Part shown: positions 26,533-35,911 of the stretch, one piece after another
How positions within the stretch are numbered: the stretch's first letter is position 1
How the letters are laid out: each line of letters begins with the position of its first letter
NCBI RefSeq assembly: GCF_004364585.1
Contig: NZ_SOAN01000005.1
Span: 1-64,000 of the forward strand
Source of the DNA: Nesterenkonia aurantiaca
GTDB taxonomy: Bacteria > Actinomycetota > Actinomycetes > Actinomycetales > Micrococcaceae
Direction of reading: 5' to 3'
Length of the DNA stretch: 64,000 nucleotides
The notes under the pieces: model-generated
Databases searched by the model: none
Seen by the model: the letters and a program-made list of their open reading frames with translations, nothing else
Told to the model about the DNA's origin: nothing
Made by a program: the position numbers and the translations under genes

Positions 26533-28215
26533 TTGGCAGCACAGCGCCTCATCACTCCACCGAAACTACGCCGCGGCACCCTGCGCACGGTCGCCCTGGG
26601 CGGCCTGGGGGAGGTCGGGCGCAACATGACGGTCTTCGAGATCGGCGGCAAGCTGCTGATCGTCGACTGCGGCGTGCTGTTCCCCGAAGAGGAACAGCCC
26701 GGCGTGGACCTGATCCTTCCTGACTTCAGCTATATCGAGAACCGTCTCGACGACGTCGTCGGCCTGGTGCTCACCCACGGCCACGAGGACCACATCGGCG
26801 CCGTCCCGTACCTGTTGCGCAAGAAGCCCGACATCCCGCTGATCGGTTCCACATTGACCCTGGCCTTCATCGAGGCCAAGCTCACCGAGCACCGGATCAA
26901 GCCCTACACCCTCGAGGTGAAGGAGGGCGACGTCGAGGACTTCGGTCCCTTCCAGTGTGAGTTCGTCGCGGTCAACCACTCCATCCCGGACGCGCTGGCG
27001 GTGTTCATCCGCACCGAGGCCGGTTCGGTGCTGCACACCGGTGACTTCAAGATGGACCAGCTTCCCCTGGACGGGCGGATCACCGACCTGCGCCACTTCG
27101 CGAAGCTCGGCGAAGAGGGCGTGGACCTGTTCCTCACCGACTCCACCAACGCCGACGTTCCCGGCTTCACCACTCCGGAGAAGGAGATCGGTCCGACCCT
27201 GGACCAGCTCTTCGGCACCTCCAACCGGCGGATCATCGTCGCCTCCTTCTCCTCCCACGTGCACCGCGTGCAACAGGTGCTCAACGCCGCCCATGCGCAC
27301 AACCGCAAGGTGGCCTTCGTGGGCCGCTCGATGGTGCGCAATATGGGCATCGCCTCGAAGCTGGGCTTCCTGGACGTGCCCGAGGGCATCCTGGTGGACA
27401 TGAAGAAGGTGGACAACTACCCCGACTCCGAGGTGGTGCTGATGTCCACCGGTTCGCAGGGCGAGCCGATGGCGGCGCTCTCGCGGATGGCCAACGGCGA
27501 CCACCCGATCCAGGTGGGTCAGGGCGACACCGTGATCCTGGCCTCCTCGCTGATCCCCGGCAACGAGAACGCGGTGTTCCGCGTGATCAACGGGCTGCTC
27601 AAGCTCGGCACCGACGTGATCCACAAGGGCACCGCGAAGGTCCACGTCTCCGGGCACGCCTCCGCCGGCGAGCTGCTCTACTGCTACAACATCGTCAAGC
27701 CCAAGAACGTGATGCCGGTCCACGGCGAGACCCGCCACCTGATCGCCAACGGCAAGCTCGCCGAGGACACCGGGGTCCCCAGCGACCGGGTGATCCTCGC
27801 CGACGACGGCACCGTGGTGGACCTGCACCAGGGTGTGGCGCAGATCGTGGGTCAGGTCGAGTGCGGCTACGTCTACGTGGACGGCTCCTCCATCGGTGAG
27901 ATCACCGACAACGACCTCAAGGACCGTCGAGTCCTGGGCGAAGAGGGCTTCATCTCCGTGGTCGTGGTGGTCAACCGGCAGACCGGCAAGATCATCTCCG
28001 GGCCCGACATCCACGCCCGCGGCGTGGCCGAGGAGGATCAGGTCTTCAAGGACATCAAGCCCAAGATCTCCCGCGCGCTCACCGAGGCGATCCAGGACAA
28101 CAAGGAGCACACCACGCATCAGCTGCAGCAGATCGTGCGTCGCACCATGGGCTCCTGGGTGGCGCGCAAGCTGCGCCGCAAGCCGATGATCGTCCCGGTG
28201 GTCGTCGAGACCTGA
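26533..28215 (+). CDS. rnj: ribonuclease J
   Basis: A 560-residue metallo-beta-lactamase/beta-CASP ribonuclease for 5'-exonuclease and endonuclease RNA decay. THGHEDH (81-87) gives the zinc ligands; ALGGLGEVGRNM lies before it. The beta-CASP domain has ASFSSHVHRVQQ and STGSQGEPMAAL, and HVSGHASAGE is the late His motif. The C-terminal domain is complete. The start is TTG 26533, behind a strong AGGAGGAAT ribosome-binding site. A long hairpin follows the stop. Confidence 0.95.
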   Translation: MAAQRLITPPKLRRGTLRTVALGGLGEVGRNMTVFEIGGKLLIVDCGVLFPEEEQPGVDLILPDFSYIENRLDDVVGLVLTHGHEDHIGAVPYLLRKKPDIPLIGSTLTLAFIEAKLTEHRIKPYTLEVKEGDVEDFGPFQCEFVAVNHSIPDALAVFIRTEAGSVLHTGDFKMDQLPLDGRITDLRHFAKLGEEGVDLFLTDSTNADVPGFTTPEKEIGPTLDQLFGTSNRRIIVASFSSHVHRVQQVLNAAHAHNRKVAFVGRSMVRNMGIASKLGFLDVPEGILVDMKKVDNYPDSEVVLMSTGSQGEPMAALSRMANGDHPIQVGQGDTVILASSLIPGNENAVFRVINGLLKLGTDVIHKGTAKVHVSGHASAGELLYCYNIVKPKNVMPVHGETRHLIANGKLAEDTGVPSDRVILADDGTVVDLHQGVAQIVGQVECGYVYVDGSSIGEITDNDLKDRRVLGEEGFISVVVVVNRQTGKIISGPDIHARGVAEEDQVFKDIKPKISRALTEAIQDNKEHTTHQLQQIVRRTMGSWVARKLRRKPMIVPVVVET

Positions 28216-28247
28216 TCCCACGCGGATCCGGTCCACCCGCCTCATCA

Positions 28248-28284
28248 CGCCGCTGGGCCTCGCATTGCGCGGGGCCCAGCGGCG
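28248..28284 (+). terminator. Rho-independent-type hairpin after RNase J
   Basis: CGCCGCTGGGCC (28248-28259) and GGCCCAGCGGCG (28273-28284) form a perfect 12-bp stem, with CGC-ATT-GCG able to pair inside the loop. No T-run follows, which is common in high-GC actinobacteria. Confidence 0.7.
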
Positions 28285-28369
28285 TATCCGGGCCCCGCAG
28301 CCTCTCCTAGGCCAGGGCCTGACCCGGGTGAAAGGTGTGCCGATCGGTGACCGGACCCGGCATCGAGGG

Positions 28370-28382
28370 TAGGTTAGCTTCC
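28370..28382 (+). promoter_or_regulatory. leaderless promoter of ftsK
   Basis: TAGGTT (28370-28375) precedes ATG 28383 by 7 bases. Confidence 0.5.
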
Positions 28383-31300
28383 ATGGCGACACGTACTTCC
28401 CCCGCTCGAGCCGCCAGCACCAAAGGAAGCAAGACCTCCAAGAGTGCATCCGGCCGCGCGACGACGTCGAAGAATTCCTCCAACCCACCAGCAGAGGCCC
28501 CTCGCGGGAACCTGCTGGCCTCCGCCGCGCGCGGCTTCTGGCTGGCCCTGGCCACGCCTGTGGCCTCCGCCGTGCGCGGGATCGGGCGGCAGGTGAAGGT
28601 TCATCCCGATGATCGCCGCGACGGCGCCGGGCTGGTGTTCTTCCTGCTCGCGCTGCTCACCGCGGTGGTCGACTGGTGGGGGGCTCGAGCCCTGGATCAC
28701 TGGGCACTGAACCTGGTGCACACCTCCACGGCAGGGACCTTCGGCTGGGCCTCGGTGATCCTTCCGCTGATCCTGTTCATCGCCGCGGTGCGCTACTTCC
28801 GCGCACCCCAGGACCATTCCAGCAACGCCCGAATCGCCGCTGGGAGCGCCATCATCCTGGTCGCCTCCGCCGGCGTGGTGCACCTGGCCAACGGCCTGCC
28901 CAGCATCAATGAGGCCTTCACCGTCGGCGAGGACGGCAGCTTCACCGCGCTTCTGAACTCCGGGGGAGTCATCGGCTACCTGGTCAGCGTCCCGCTGGCC
29001 TCTCTGGTGACCGTCTACCCGGTCTGGGCGCTGCTGATCCTCGCACTGCTCTCCGGCCTGCTGGTCCTCACCGACACCCCGCTGCGCCGGGTGCCCGACC
29101 GGGTCGCCGTCGCCAAGAGCTTCCTCGTCGGTGAGCGCCGCGAGCCGCTGGAAGATCCGAACCTGCCCAGCGGCGGTGCTGCCCAGCAGCCCGCACCGGC
29201 GCAGAAGACCGGCTCGAAGGCCGGGTCGAGGTCTGCGGCCGTCTCATCGCCCGCCGCACCGTCCAACTCCGAGGACGACGCCGCGGCACGCCCGCGCCGC
29301 GCCGCGCGCCACGCCGAGGACGGCTCCGCCGAGGGCCACACCAAGAAGTCTCTGCTCTCGAAGATCATGGGTTCCAAGCAGGACACCGAGGACTCCGACA
29401 CCGAGTCCTTCGGCCACGAGGACCCCGAGGCGAGGCGCGCCACCGAGGGAGCCTACGAGGACCCGGTGCTCGAGGAGTCCGAGACCTCCAGCTCCCCGGC
29501 CGTGCCGGCCGGGGTGCGTCGCCCCACCGCCCAGGAGCGCGCCATCCAGCGTGCCCGCGAGAAGGCCGCCCCCGCCGCTGCAGCTGCCGCGGCTCCTGCC
29601 GTGCCGCCGTCGAGCGTTCCGTCCTCCGCCGCTCTCAAGCGCAACCCCGACCCCGAGGCACCAGCCCCGGCCGCCGCCATGCCGGTGCGCTCCGAGCAGC
29701 TCACCCTCGGTGGCGACGTCACCTACACCCTGCCCGAACAGGGACTGCTGCCCTCGGGCCCGCCGGCGAAGGAACACACCGCCGCCAATGATGAGATCGT
29801 CCATGCGCTGAACCAGACCTTCCAGCAGTTCAAGGTCGAGGCGCAGGTCACCGGGTTCTCCCGCGGTCCCACCGTCACCCGCTACGAGGTGGAGCTGGTC
29901 CCGGGCACCAAGGTGGAGAAGGTCACCGGTCTGGAGAAGAACATCTCCCTGGCCGTGGCCTCCAATGAGGTCCGGATCCTTTCCCCGATCCCCGGCAAAT
30001 CAGCCATCGGCATCGAGATCCCGAACAAGGACAAGGAAGTCGTCGCCCTGGGCGACGTGCTGCGCTCCAACGCGGCCCGCAAGACCGAGCACCCGATGGT
30101 CATGGGTGTCGGCAAGGATGTGGAGGGCGGGTTCGTCGTCGCCAACCTGGCGAAGATGCCGCACCTGCTCGTCGCAGGCGCCACCGGTGCGGGCAAGTCC
30201 GCGTTCGTGAACTCCATGGTCACCTCGATCCTGATGCGTGCCACCCCCGATGAGGTGCGCCTGGTCATGGTGGACCCCAAGCGGGTGGAGCTCACCGCCT
30301 ACGAAGGTGTCCCGCACCTGGTCACCCCGATCATCACCGACGCCAAGAAGGCCGCCGAGGCGCTGCAGTGGGTGGTCAAGGAGATGGACAACCGCTACGA
30401 CGACCTCGCCCACTTCGGCTATAAGCATGTCGATGACTTCAACAAGGCCGTGCGCAACGGCGCGATCCAGCTGCCCCCGGACTCCAAGCGCGACCTGCGC
30501 CCCTATCCCTACCTGCTGGTGATCGTCGACGAGCTCGCCGACCTGATGATGGTGGCCCCGCGCGACGTCGAAGACTCGATCGTGCGCATCACCCAGCTCG
30601 CCCGAGCCGCCGGCATCCACCTGGTGCTGGCCACCCAGCGTCCCTCGGTCAATGTGGTCACCGGCCTGATCAAGGCGAACATCCCTTCCCGGATGGCGTT
30701 CGCTACCTCCTCCTCCACCGACTCTCGCGTGGTGCTGGACTCGGTGGGTGCCGAGAAGCTGCTCGGACAGGGCGACGCCCTGTTCCTGCCCGCCGGCCGG
30801 CCCAACCCGATGCGCGTGCAGGGGGCCTGGGTCAACGACTCCGAGGTTCACGCCGTGGTCGAGCACGTGAAGTCTCAGCTCAAGGCTCAGTACCGCGAAG
30901 ACGTGGTGCCCGAGAAGGTCGCCAAGAAGATCGACGAGGACATCGGCGACGATCTCGATGTGCTCCTGCAGGCCACCGAACTCGTGGTCACCACGCAGTT
31001 TGGCTCCACCTCGATGCTCCAGCGCAAGCTGCGCGTCGGCTTCGCCAAGGCCGGTCGCCTGATGGACCTCATGGAATCCCGCGGCGTGGTCAGCGCGTCC
31101 GAGGGCTCCAAGGCCCGTGACGTGCTGGTCGCCCCGGAGGAGCTTCCCGGCCTGCTGGCCATGATGCGCGGCGAGGAGCCGCGTGCGGCGGCACCCAGCG
31201 AGGACGCCCCAGAGGCCTATGACAACACCGGCATCGAATACGAGCCGGGCCAGTCGGTGCAGACCGCGCCGAGCGGCATCATCGGCGGCGCAGCTCAAGG

Positions 31301-31739
31301 TGCTCCCACCGCCCCGAGTCCCGCGCCGGCCGCAGGGCCCGGCTCTGCGGCTCCCGGCTACACGGCGGTCTCATCGGGCTCTGCGGTCTCGGGTCCCTCT
31401 GCCCCTTCTGGCTATTCGCCGGTCTCGCCGGTCTCGGCGCTGTCGGCGGACTCAGCACCGGACCCGGTGGACCACCCCGCCACCCAGCCCACCCAGGTTC
31501 AGCAGGTCCAGCCGCGCGAGGTCGAGGACTACACCTCGCGGCGCGGCGCGGAGCCCACGCAGACCGCACCCACCCAGGCCGTCGGTCAGCGCCAGGTCAG
31601 CCGGGCCTCGCTCTCCAGCGCCGATCTGATCGCCCGCGATCTCGCCGAACGCACCGCAGCCCTGCCCGAGGCGAGGGACTATCATGACGGGCACGACTCC
31701 ACGTCCGGCGAGGACATGTGGGAACTGACCGGACGCTGA
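28383..31739 (+). CDS. ftsK: DNA translocase FtsK
   Basis: An 1,118-residue septal DNA pump. Four membrane helices lie at about residues 75-230, then an acidic and Ala/Pro-rich linker to about 440. The motor follows, with Walker A GATGAGKS (599-606) and Walker B ending in Asp716-Glu717. The winged-helix gamma domain that reads KOPS-like sites is at about 857-925. Unlike the usual layout, about 190 further residues follow it, rich in Ser/Ala/Pro/Gln and ending [12 protein letters not shown] 28383 is set by the leaderless promoter; a GTG at 28335 is in frame but unsupported. Confidence 0.95.
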   Translation: MATRTSPARAASTKGSKTSKSASGRATTSKNSSNPPAEAPRGNLLASAARGFWLALATPVASAVRGIGRQVKVHPDDRRDGAGLVFFLLALLTAVVDWWGARALDHWALNLVHTSTAGTFGWASVILPLILFIAAVRYFRAPQDHSSNARIAAGSAIILVASAGVVHLANGLPSINEAFTVGEDGSFTALLNSGGVIGYLVSVPLASLVTVYPVWALLILALLSGLLVLTDTPLRRVPDRVAVAKSFLVGERREPLEDPNLPSGGAAQQPAPAQKTGSKAGSRSAAVSSPAAPSNSEDDAAARPRRAARHAEDGSAEGHTKKSLLSKIMGSKQDTEDSDTESFGHEDPEARRATEGAYEDPVLEESETSSSPAVPAGVRRPTAQERAIQRAREKAAPAAAAAAAPAVPPSSVPSSAALKRNPDPEAPAPAAAMPVRSEQLTLGGDVTYTLPEQGLLPSGPPAKEHTAANDEIVHALNQTFQQFKVEAQVTGFSRGPTVTRYEVELVPGTKVEKVTGLEKNISLAVASNEVRILSPIPGKSAIGIEIPNKDKEVVALGDVLRSNAARKTEHPMVMGVGKDVEGGFVVANLAKMPHLLVAGATGAGKSAFVNSMVTSILMRATPDEVRLVMVDPKRVELTAYEGVPHLVTPIITDAKKAAEALQWVVKEMDNRYDDLAHFGYKHVDDFNKAVRNGAIQLPPDSKRDLRPYPYLLVIVDELADLMMVAPRDVEDSIVRITQLARAAGIHLVLATQRPSVNVVTGLIKANIPSRMAFATSSSTDSRVVLDSVGAEKLLGQGDALFLPAGRPNPMRVQGAWVNDSEVHAVVEHVKSQLKAQYREDVVPEKVAKKIDEDIGDDLDVLLQATELVVTTQFGSTSMLQRKLRVGFAKAGRLMDLMESRGVVSASEGSKARDVLVAPEELPGLLAMMRGEEPRAAAPSEDAPEAYDNTGIEYEPGQSVQTAPSGIIGGAAQGAPTAPSPAPAAGPGSAAPGYTAVSSGSAVSGPSAPSGYSPVSPVSALSADSAPDPVDHPATQPTQVQQVQPREVEDYTSRRGAEPTQTAPTQAVGQRQVSRASLSSADLIARDLAERTAALPEARDYHDGHDSTSGEDMWELTGR

Positions 31740-31746
31740 GAGACTC

Positions 31747-32439
31747 ATGACTGACACACCGCGTGAACCAGCCGCACAGACCGGGCCACCGGCTGAACCG
31801 CCGCTGCTCAACATCGCCAACATCCTGACCATGGTCCGCATCGCGCTGGTCCCGGTCTTCATCTGGCTCCTGGTGCTCGACGCTCAGGGAGAGGTGTTCG
31901 GCGGCTCCGGGGAGGCCACCAACGGCGGCTGGCGCTGGGCCGCTGCCGGGGTCTTCGCCCTTGCGGTGCTCACTGACAAGATCGACGGCGATCTCGCGCG
32001 GTCTCGGAATCTGGTCACCGACTTCGGCAAGATCGCCGATCCGATCGCCGACAAGCTGCTGATCGGTGCGGGCCTGGTCATGCTTTCGCTGCTCGGGGAG
32101 CTGCCCTGGTGGGTGACCCTGGTGATCCTGGCTCGCGAGCTCGGTGTCACCGTGCTGCGCATGGTCGTGATCCGCTATGGCGTGATGCCGGCCTCCCGCG
32201 GCGGCAAGCTCAAGACCGTGCTGCAGTCCGCAGGCCTGCTGCTGATGCTGCTGCCGCTGGTGATCATCGCCACTTGGCTCGCCGACGTCGCCTTCTGGAT
32301 CATGATCCTTGCCCTGGTCGTCACCGTGGTCACCGGAGTGGACTATCTGATCTCCGCGATCAGGATGCGCCGCCGAGTGCGGGCTGAGCGTGCCGCCCCG
32401 CCATCGGCCGATCCACTCCTGGACCGCGATCATGACTGA
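31747..32439 (+). CDS. pgsA: CDP-diacylglycerol--glycerol-3-phosphate 3-phosphatidyltransferase
   Basis: A 230-residue membrane enzyme making phosphatidylglycerophosphate, the precursor of phosphatidylglycerol and cardiolipin. The CDP-alcohol phosphotransferase motif DG-x2-AR-x8-G-x3-D-x3-D is complete in DGDLARSRNLVTDFGKIADP plus the next Asp. About five hydrophobic segments surround it. It lies 7 bases after ftsK, and its stop overlaps the cinA start by 8 bases, so the three form one unit. Confidence 0.93.
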   Translation: MTDTPREPAAQTGPPAEPPLLNIANILTMVRIALVPVFIWLLVLDAQGEVFGGSGEATNGGWRWAAAGVFALAVLTDKIDGDLARSRNLVTDFGKIADPIADKLLIGAGLVMLSLLGELPWWVTLVILARELGVTVLRMVVIRYGVMPASRGGKLKTVLQSAGLLLMLLPLVIIATWLADVAFWIMILALVVTVVTGVDYLISAIRMRRRVRAERAAPPSADPLLDRDHD

Positions 32440-33145
32440 TTTCTCCCAAGAGCCCGGCGCGGTGTCTGGCGCGGTGTCTGGCTCGGCGTCTGACTCGGTG
32501 TCTGAGGCGGCGTCTGGCAAGGTGTCCGGCCACGCCGGGGAGGTGGCGCGCGCCGCCGAGCGCCGGACCGAGCCGCGCACCGTCATCCAGAGCCTGGGTC
32601 ACCGCGACCTCACGCTGGCCACCGCCGAGTCGCTGACCGCCGGTGGCCTGTCTTCCCGGATCGCCGAGGTGCCCGGCACCTCGGTGGCGCTGCTGGGCGG
32701 CGTGGTCGCCTATTCCAGCGCCGTAAAGCGTAATGTTCTCGACGTCGACGCGCAGCTTCTCCAGGACCGCGGAGCCGTGGACCCGGACGTCGCGGCCGCC
32801 ATGGCGCGCGGCGTCGCGTCCGTGACCGGCGCCGATATCGGCATCGCCACGACCGGTGTGGCCGGCCCCGAGGCGCATGAGGGCAAGGACGTCGGAACCG
32901 TGTACCTGGGTCTGGCCTGCAGAAAGACCTCTGCCCAGCGGCTTGGACTGAGTCTGCCCGCCGGCGCTGAACCCGCCGCGGCAGGGCTGAGCCCCGAAGC
33001 GGCCCAGACCTGGCTCTCCGGCTCCCTGCTGCTGGATCTCCACGGTGACCGCGGGGAGATCCGAGCCGCCTCGGTAGAGGGGGCATTGAAGCTCGTCGAA
33101 GACTTCTTGCTGACCGAACCGCACGGCATCGGGGATCGGGACTAG
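32432..33145 (+). CDS. cinA: CinA C-terminal-type nicotinamide-nucleotide amidohydrolase
   Basis: A 237-residue stand-alone CinA C-terminal (PncC) domain that deamidates NMN in NAD recycling. [20 protein letters not shown] holds the catalytic Ser, [16 protein letters not shown] and [11 protein letters not shown] are the other conserved blocks. It lacks the N-terminal MoCF domain of full CinA, as is usual in this group. Residues about 10-33 are encoded by six 12-bp repeats. A second oddity is an insert near the C-terminus ([15 protein letters not shown]). Confidence 0.9.
   Translation: MTDFSQEPGAVSGAVSGSASDSVSEAASGKVSGHAGEVARAAERRTEPRTVIQSLGHRDLTLATAESLTAGGLSSRIAEVPGTSVALLGGVVAYSSAVKRNVLDVDAQLLQDRGAVDPDVAAAMARGVASVTGADIGIATTGVAGPEAHEGKDVGTVYLGLACRKTSAQRLGLSLPAGAEPAAAGLSPEAAQTWLSGSLLLDLHGDRGEIRAASVEGALKLVEDFLLTEPHGIGDRD
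32459..32530 (+). repeat. six 12-bp tandem units inside cinA
   Basis: Units begin at 32459, 32471, 32483, 32495, 32507 and 32519. The first two are identical (GCGGTGTCTGGC), the others vary. They encode [20 protein letters not shown] and KVSG. The unit keeps the reading frame, so copy number could vary harmlessly. Confidence 0.9.
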
Positions 33146-33239
33146 AGTAGGAAAGCAGGCACCTTCAGCCGTCCCGGGAAGAAAACACCTGCGAAGACCG
33201 TTGATGACAGGTGGAACATACCGAAAGAGGAGTGAGTCC

Positions 33240-33686
33240 ATGGTGAGACAACCAGTCACCGTCAACGGCGTGACCCGTTGGAAAGATATGGACGTCGACG
33301 GCGTCGCCACGACCCAGCCGCGAGAATCCAAGGGCGTGGTCCTGCGTCAAGAGATCGGTGACGTCCTGCGCAGCATTCGTCAGGCCGAGGGCCGCACCCT
33401 GCGCGATGTCTCCCACGATGCGCGGGTGTCCCTGGGATACCTCTCCGAGGTGGAGCGCGGGCAGAAGGAAGCCTCTTCGGAGCTGCTGGCCTCGATCTGC
33501 TCGGCGCTCGAGGTGCCCCTGTCCACGATGCTCTCCCAGGTCGCAGAGCGCATCGCCACCGCCGAGGGTCTCCACGTCCCCGACACCGTACCTACCGAGT
33601 TCCAGCGCGAGTTCGGCGGCGGCGTCGTCCCGGACCGTGTGCCGGACGCACTGACCCGAGAAGAACTCGCCCGCAGCGGGTCCTGA
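33240..33686 (+). CDS. clgR: ClgR-like XRE-family transcriptional activator
   Basis: A 148-residue regulator. The helix-turn-helix block ([20 protein letters not shown] and [20 protein letters not shown]) is nearly the ClgR consensus, and the gene sits after cinA as in other actinobacteria. ClgR activates clp protease genes and controls turnover of damaged proteins. I chose ATG 33240 behind AGAGGAG; the longer reading from 33201 starts in the promoter region. A TAGAGT hexamer at 33143-33148, inside the end of cinA, is a likely promoter. Confidence 0.9.
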   Translation: MVRQPVTVNGVTRWKDMDVDGVATTQPRESKGVVLRQEIGDVLRSIRQAEGRTLRDVSHDARVSLGYLSEVERGQKEASSELLASICSALEVPLSTMLSQVAERIATAEGLHVPDTVPTEFQREFGGGVVPDRVPDALTREELARSGS

Positions 33687-33786
33687 AGACTCCACCGACG
33701 GAGCCGCGCGGATCCGCCCGGCATGAGCGAGCAGCGAAGCGTCTGACGCGAAGCGGTGAGCGAGCAGGCCGGGATTCAGCATCGGG

Positions 33787-33808
33787 GGGCTGCCCTATAG
33801 GGCGGCCC
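33787..33808 (+). terminator. hairpin after clgR
   Basis: GGGCTGCCC (33787-33795), loop TATA, GGGCGGCCC (33800-33808): nine pairs in RNA counting one G-U. A pyrimidine-rich tract follows. It ends just before the MarR promoter. Confidence 0.6.
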
Positions 33809-33821
33809 TCCTCTGCTGTCT

Positions 33822-33834
33822 TAGACTGTTGCTC
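33822..33834 (+). promoter_or_regulatory. leaderless promoter of the MarR gene
   Basis: TAGACT (33822-33827) precedes ATG 33835 by 7 bases. Confidence 0.5.
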
Positions 33835-34419
33835 ATGGAAAGTTTTGATCGACGCGCGAAGGTCCACGAGCTGGAGCAGGAGTTCAACCGACTCTTCGTC
33901 CGGCGACGATTCAACGCCCTGCAGCTGGCGCGGCAGATCGACTCGGAGATCGAGCCGGCATCCTATTCCGTGCTCGCCACGCTCCAGCAGATGGGGCCGC
34001 AGCGGATGACCGCGATCGCCCGGCACCTGGGGATCGGCAAGCCCACGCTCTCGCGGCAGCTCAGCACGTTGGAGAACCGCGGCTTCGTCGAGAAGGCCAC
34101 CGACCCCGCAGACGGGCGGGCCCAGATGGTCTCGCTCACCGAGGAGGGCCGCGCCCGCCTGGAGTCTGCGCAGGCAGACCGAGCCGAGCGGTACCTGCAG
34201 ATGCTCACCCCCTGGCAGGAGCTGGAGATCCAGACGCTCTCAAAGCTGCTGGCCAAGCTGAACCAGGCCTACACCGAATTCGACGCCGAGCAGGACCCCG
34301 CGCTCGCCCAGGGCTCGGAGATCCCGGCAGCCGTGAGCCTGGCCGGGCTCGACCGGTCCTCGGACGGTTCAGCCGCGCCCCATGGGGCCCAGGACAGCAC
34401 AGACAAGAGGGTTTCGTGA
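33835..34419 (+). CDS. MarR-family transcriptional regulator
   Basis: A 194-residue protein with a standard MarR winged helix: SYSVLATLQQMGPQRMTAIA, HLGIGKPTLSRQLSTLENRG, then DPADGRAQMVSLTEEGRARL as the wing. The last 45 residues are a disordered Ser/Ala-rich tail not typical of the family. The start is set by the leaderless promoter; a TTG two codons earlier is possible. The stop overlaps the DUF3046 start (GTGA). Target genes and ligand are unknown. Confidence 0.88.
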   Translation: MESFDRRAKVHELEQEFNRLFVRRRFNALQLARQIDSEIEPASYSVLATLQQMGPQRMTAIARHLGIGKPTLSRQLSTLENRGFVEKATDPADGRAQMVSLTEEGRARLESAQADRAERYLQMLTPWQELEIQTLSKLLAKLNQAYTEFDAEQDPALAQGSEIPAAVSLAGLDRSSDGSAAPHGAQDSTDKRVS

Positions 34420-34634
34420 GAGAAAGTCGATTCTGGTTCCTCATGGAGGGCGAGTTCGGACCGAACTACGCCCACGTGCTCGCCGACTCGCTGGTGCTGA
34501 GCCAGTATCAGCTGACGGTGAAGTCCGCTCTGCAGGCCGGAGTGAGCCCTCGCGACGTCTGGGACGCCGTGTGTGACCAACAGGATGTCCCCGCTGATCG
34601 GCGGCTCGGACGAGACATCGTGCCCAAGAGCTGA
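34416..34634 (+). CDS. DUF3046 protein
   Basis: A 72-residue protein that matches DUF3046: MRESRFWFLMEGEFGPNYAH, then LSQYQLTVKSALQAGVSPRD and VWDAVCDQQDVPADRRLGRD. Members are found just upstream of recA across actinobacteria and have no known function. The start is GTG 34416, coupled to the MarR gene by a four-base overlap. Confidence 0.9.
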   Translation: MRESRFWFLMEGEFGPNYAHVLADSLVLSQYQLTVKSALQAGVSPRDVWDAVCDQQDVPADRRLGRDIVPKS

Positions 34635-34694
34635 GCCGGACCCCGGAGGCGGGGCGGGCGCAGCGAGGACCCGGTCGGACACGCCGGGCGGTAG

Positions 34695-34710
34695 TCGAAG
34701 ATATGTTCGA
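34695..34710. promoter_or_regulatory. SOS (LexA) box of recA
   Basis: TCGAAGATATGTTCGA matches the actinobacterial LexA site TCGAAC-N4-GTTCGA with one mismatch. A TAGAGT -10 hexamer starts 10 bases later (34721-34726), so bound LexA would cover the -35/-10 region. The recA mRNA would have a leader of about 125 bases. Confidence 0.8.
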
Positions 34711-34855
34711 TTCGATGCGCTAGAGTTTTCCCCAGAGGGCCCATGCTGCGGAGTCGATCCGGTTGGATGCACATCGTCTGCCCGTGCACGAGGGCATGTC
34801 AGAGGGTCCGCCTAATCTGGCACCACATACATACAACGAGTCATCGAGGTGAATC

Positions 34856-35899
34856 ATGGCAGTCAGCAAAGATCGTGAGAAGGCGCTTGAAGCAGCGCTG
34901 GCACAGATCGACAAGCAGTACGGCAAGGGTTCGGTCATGCGTCTGGGTGATGAGACTCGAGCGCCCATCGAGACCATCCCGACCTCCTCGATCGCCATGG
35001 ACGCCGCCCTCGGCATCGGCGGCTTCCCCCGCGGCCGTGTCGTAGAGATCTATGGCCCCGAGTCCTCCGGCAAGACGACCGTGGCCCTGCACGCAGTGGC
35101 CAACGCCCAGAAGATGGGCGGAATCGCGGCCTTCATCGACGCCGAGCACGCCCTGGACCCGGTGTACGCCCAGAAGCTGGGCGTGGACACCGACGCGCTT
35201 CTGGTCTCCCAGCCGGACACCGGCGAGCAGGCGCTGGAGATCATGGACATGCTGGTCTCCTCCGGCTCGATCGACATCGTCGTGATCGACTCCGTCGCCG
35301 CGCTGGTGCCGCGCGCCGAGATCGAGGGTGAGATGGGCGACTCCCACGTGGGTCTCCAGGCTCGCCTGATGTCGCAGGCGCTGCGCAAGATCGCCGGCCG
35401 GCTCTCGCAGACCAAGACCACCGCGATCTTCATCAACCAGCTGCGCGAGAAGATCGGAGTCTTCTTCGGTTCCCCGGAGACCACCTCCGGCGGCAAGGCG
35501 CTGAAGTTCTATGCCTCGGTCCGCGTGGACGTGCGCCGCATCGAGACCCTCAAGGAGGGGACCAACGCGGTGGGCAACCGGACCCGCGCCAAGATCGTGA
35601 AGAACAAGATGGCCCCGCCGTTCAAGCAGGCCGAGTTCGACATCATCTACGGCGAAGGCATCTCCCGCGAGGGTGGCCTGATCGACGTGGGCGTGGAGAA
35701 CGGCCTGGTGAAGAAGTCCGGCGCATGGTTCACCTATGACGGGGACCAGCTGGGCCAGGGCAAGGAGAAGGCGCGCACCTTCCTCAAGGACAACCCCGAT
35801 CTTGCTGATGAGATCGAGCGTCGCATTCGAGAGAAGCTCGGTCTGCTCGCCCCACTGGAAGAAGAGGGTGGACCCGCGCTAAAGGCCGTCGACGCCTGA
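34856..35899 (+). CDS. recA: recombinase RecA
   Basis: A 347-residue strand-exchange protein and LexA co-protease. Walker A is GPESSGKT (67-74). [20 protein letters not shown] is the conserved core block, followed by the L1 loop region ([16 protein letters not shown]) and [14 protein letters not shown]. No intein is present. It starts at ATG 34856 and is followed 12 bases later by recX. Confidence 0.98.
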   Translation: MAVSKDREKALEAALAQIDKQYGKGSVMRLGDETRAPIETIPTSSIAMDAALGIGGFPRGRVVEIYGPESSGKTTVALHAVANAQKMGGIAAFIDAEHALDPVYAQKLGVDTDALLVSQPDTGEQALEIMDMLVSSGSIDIVVIDSVAALVPRAEIEGEMGDSHVGLQARLMSQALRKIAGRLSQTKTTAIFINQLREKIGVFFGSPETTSGGKALKFYASVRVDVRRIETLKEGTNAVGNRTRAKIVKNKMAPPFKQAEFDIIYGEGISREGGLIDVGVENGLVKKSGAWFTYDGDQLGQGKEKARTFLKDNPDLADEIERRIREKLGLLAPLEEEGGPALKAVDA

Positions 35900-35911
35900 T
35901 AGGAGGCGACT

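Noticed and set aside
26566-28488. A 640-codon open frame on the minus strand opposite RNase J
   Set aside because: Antisense to a complete RNase J gene and the start of ftsK; Val/His/Asp-rich with no recognisable domain.
30000-31298. A 432-codon minus-strand frame opposite the FtsK motor
   Set aside because: Mirror of GC-rich ftsK codons, low-complexity translation.
32432-33145. cinA as a truncated gene because the N-terminal MoCF domain is missing
   Set aside because: Stand-alone C-terminal-domain proteins are normal in this group, and the gene is coupled to pgsA with an intact start.
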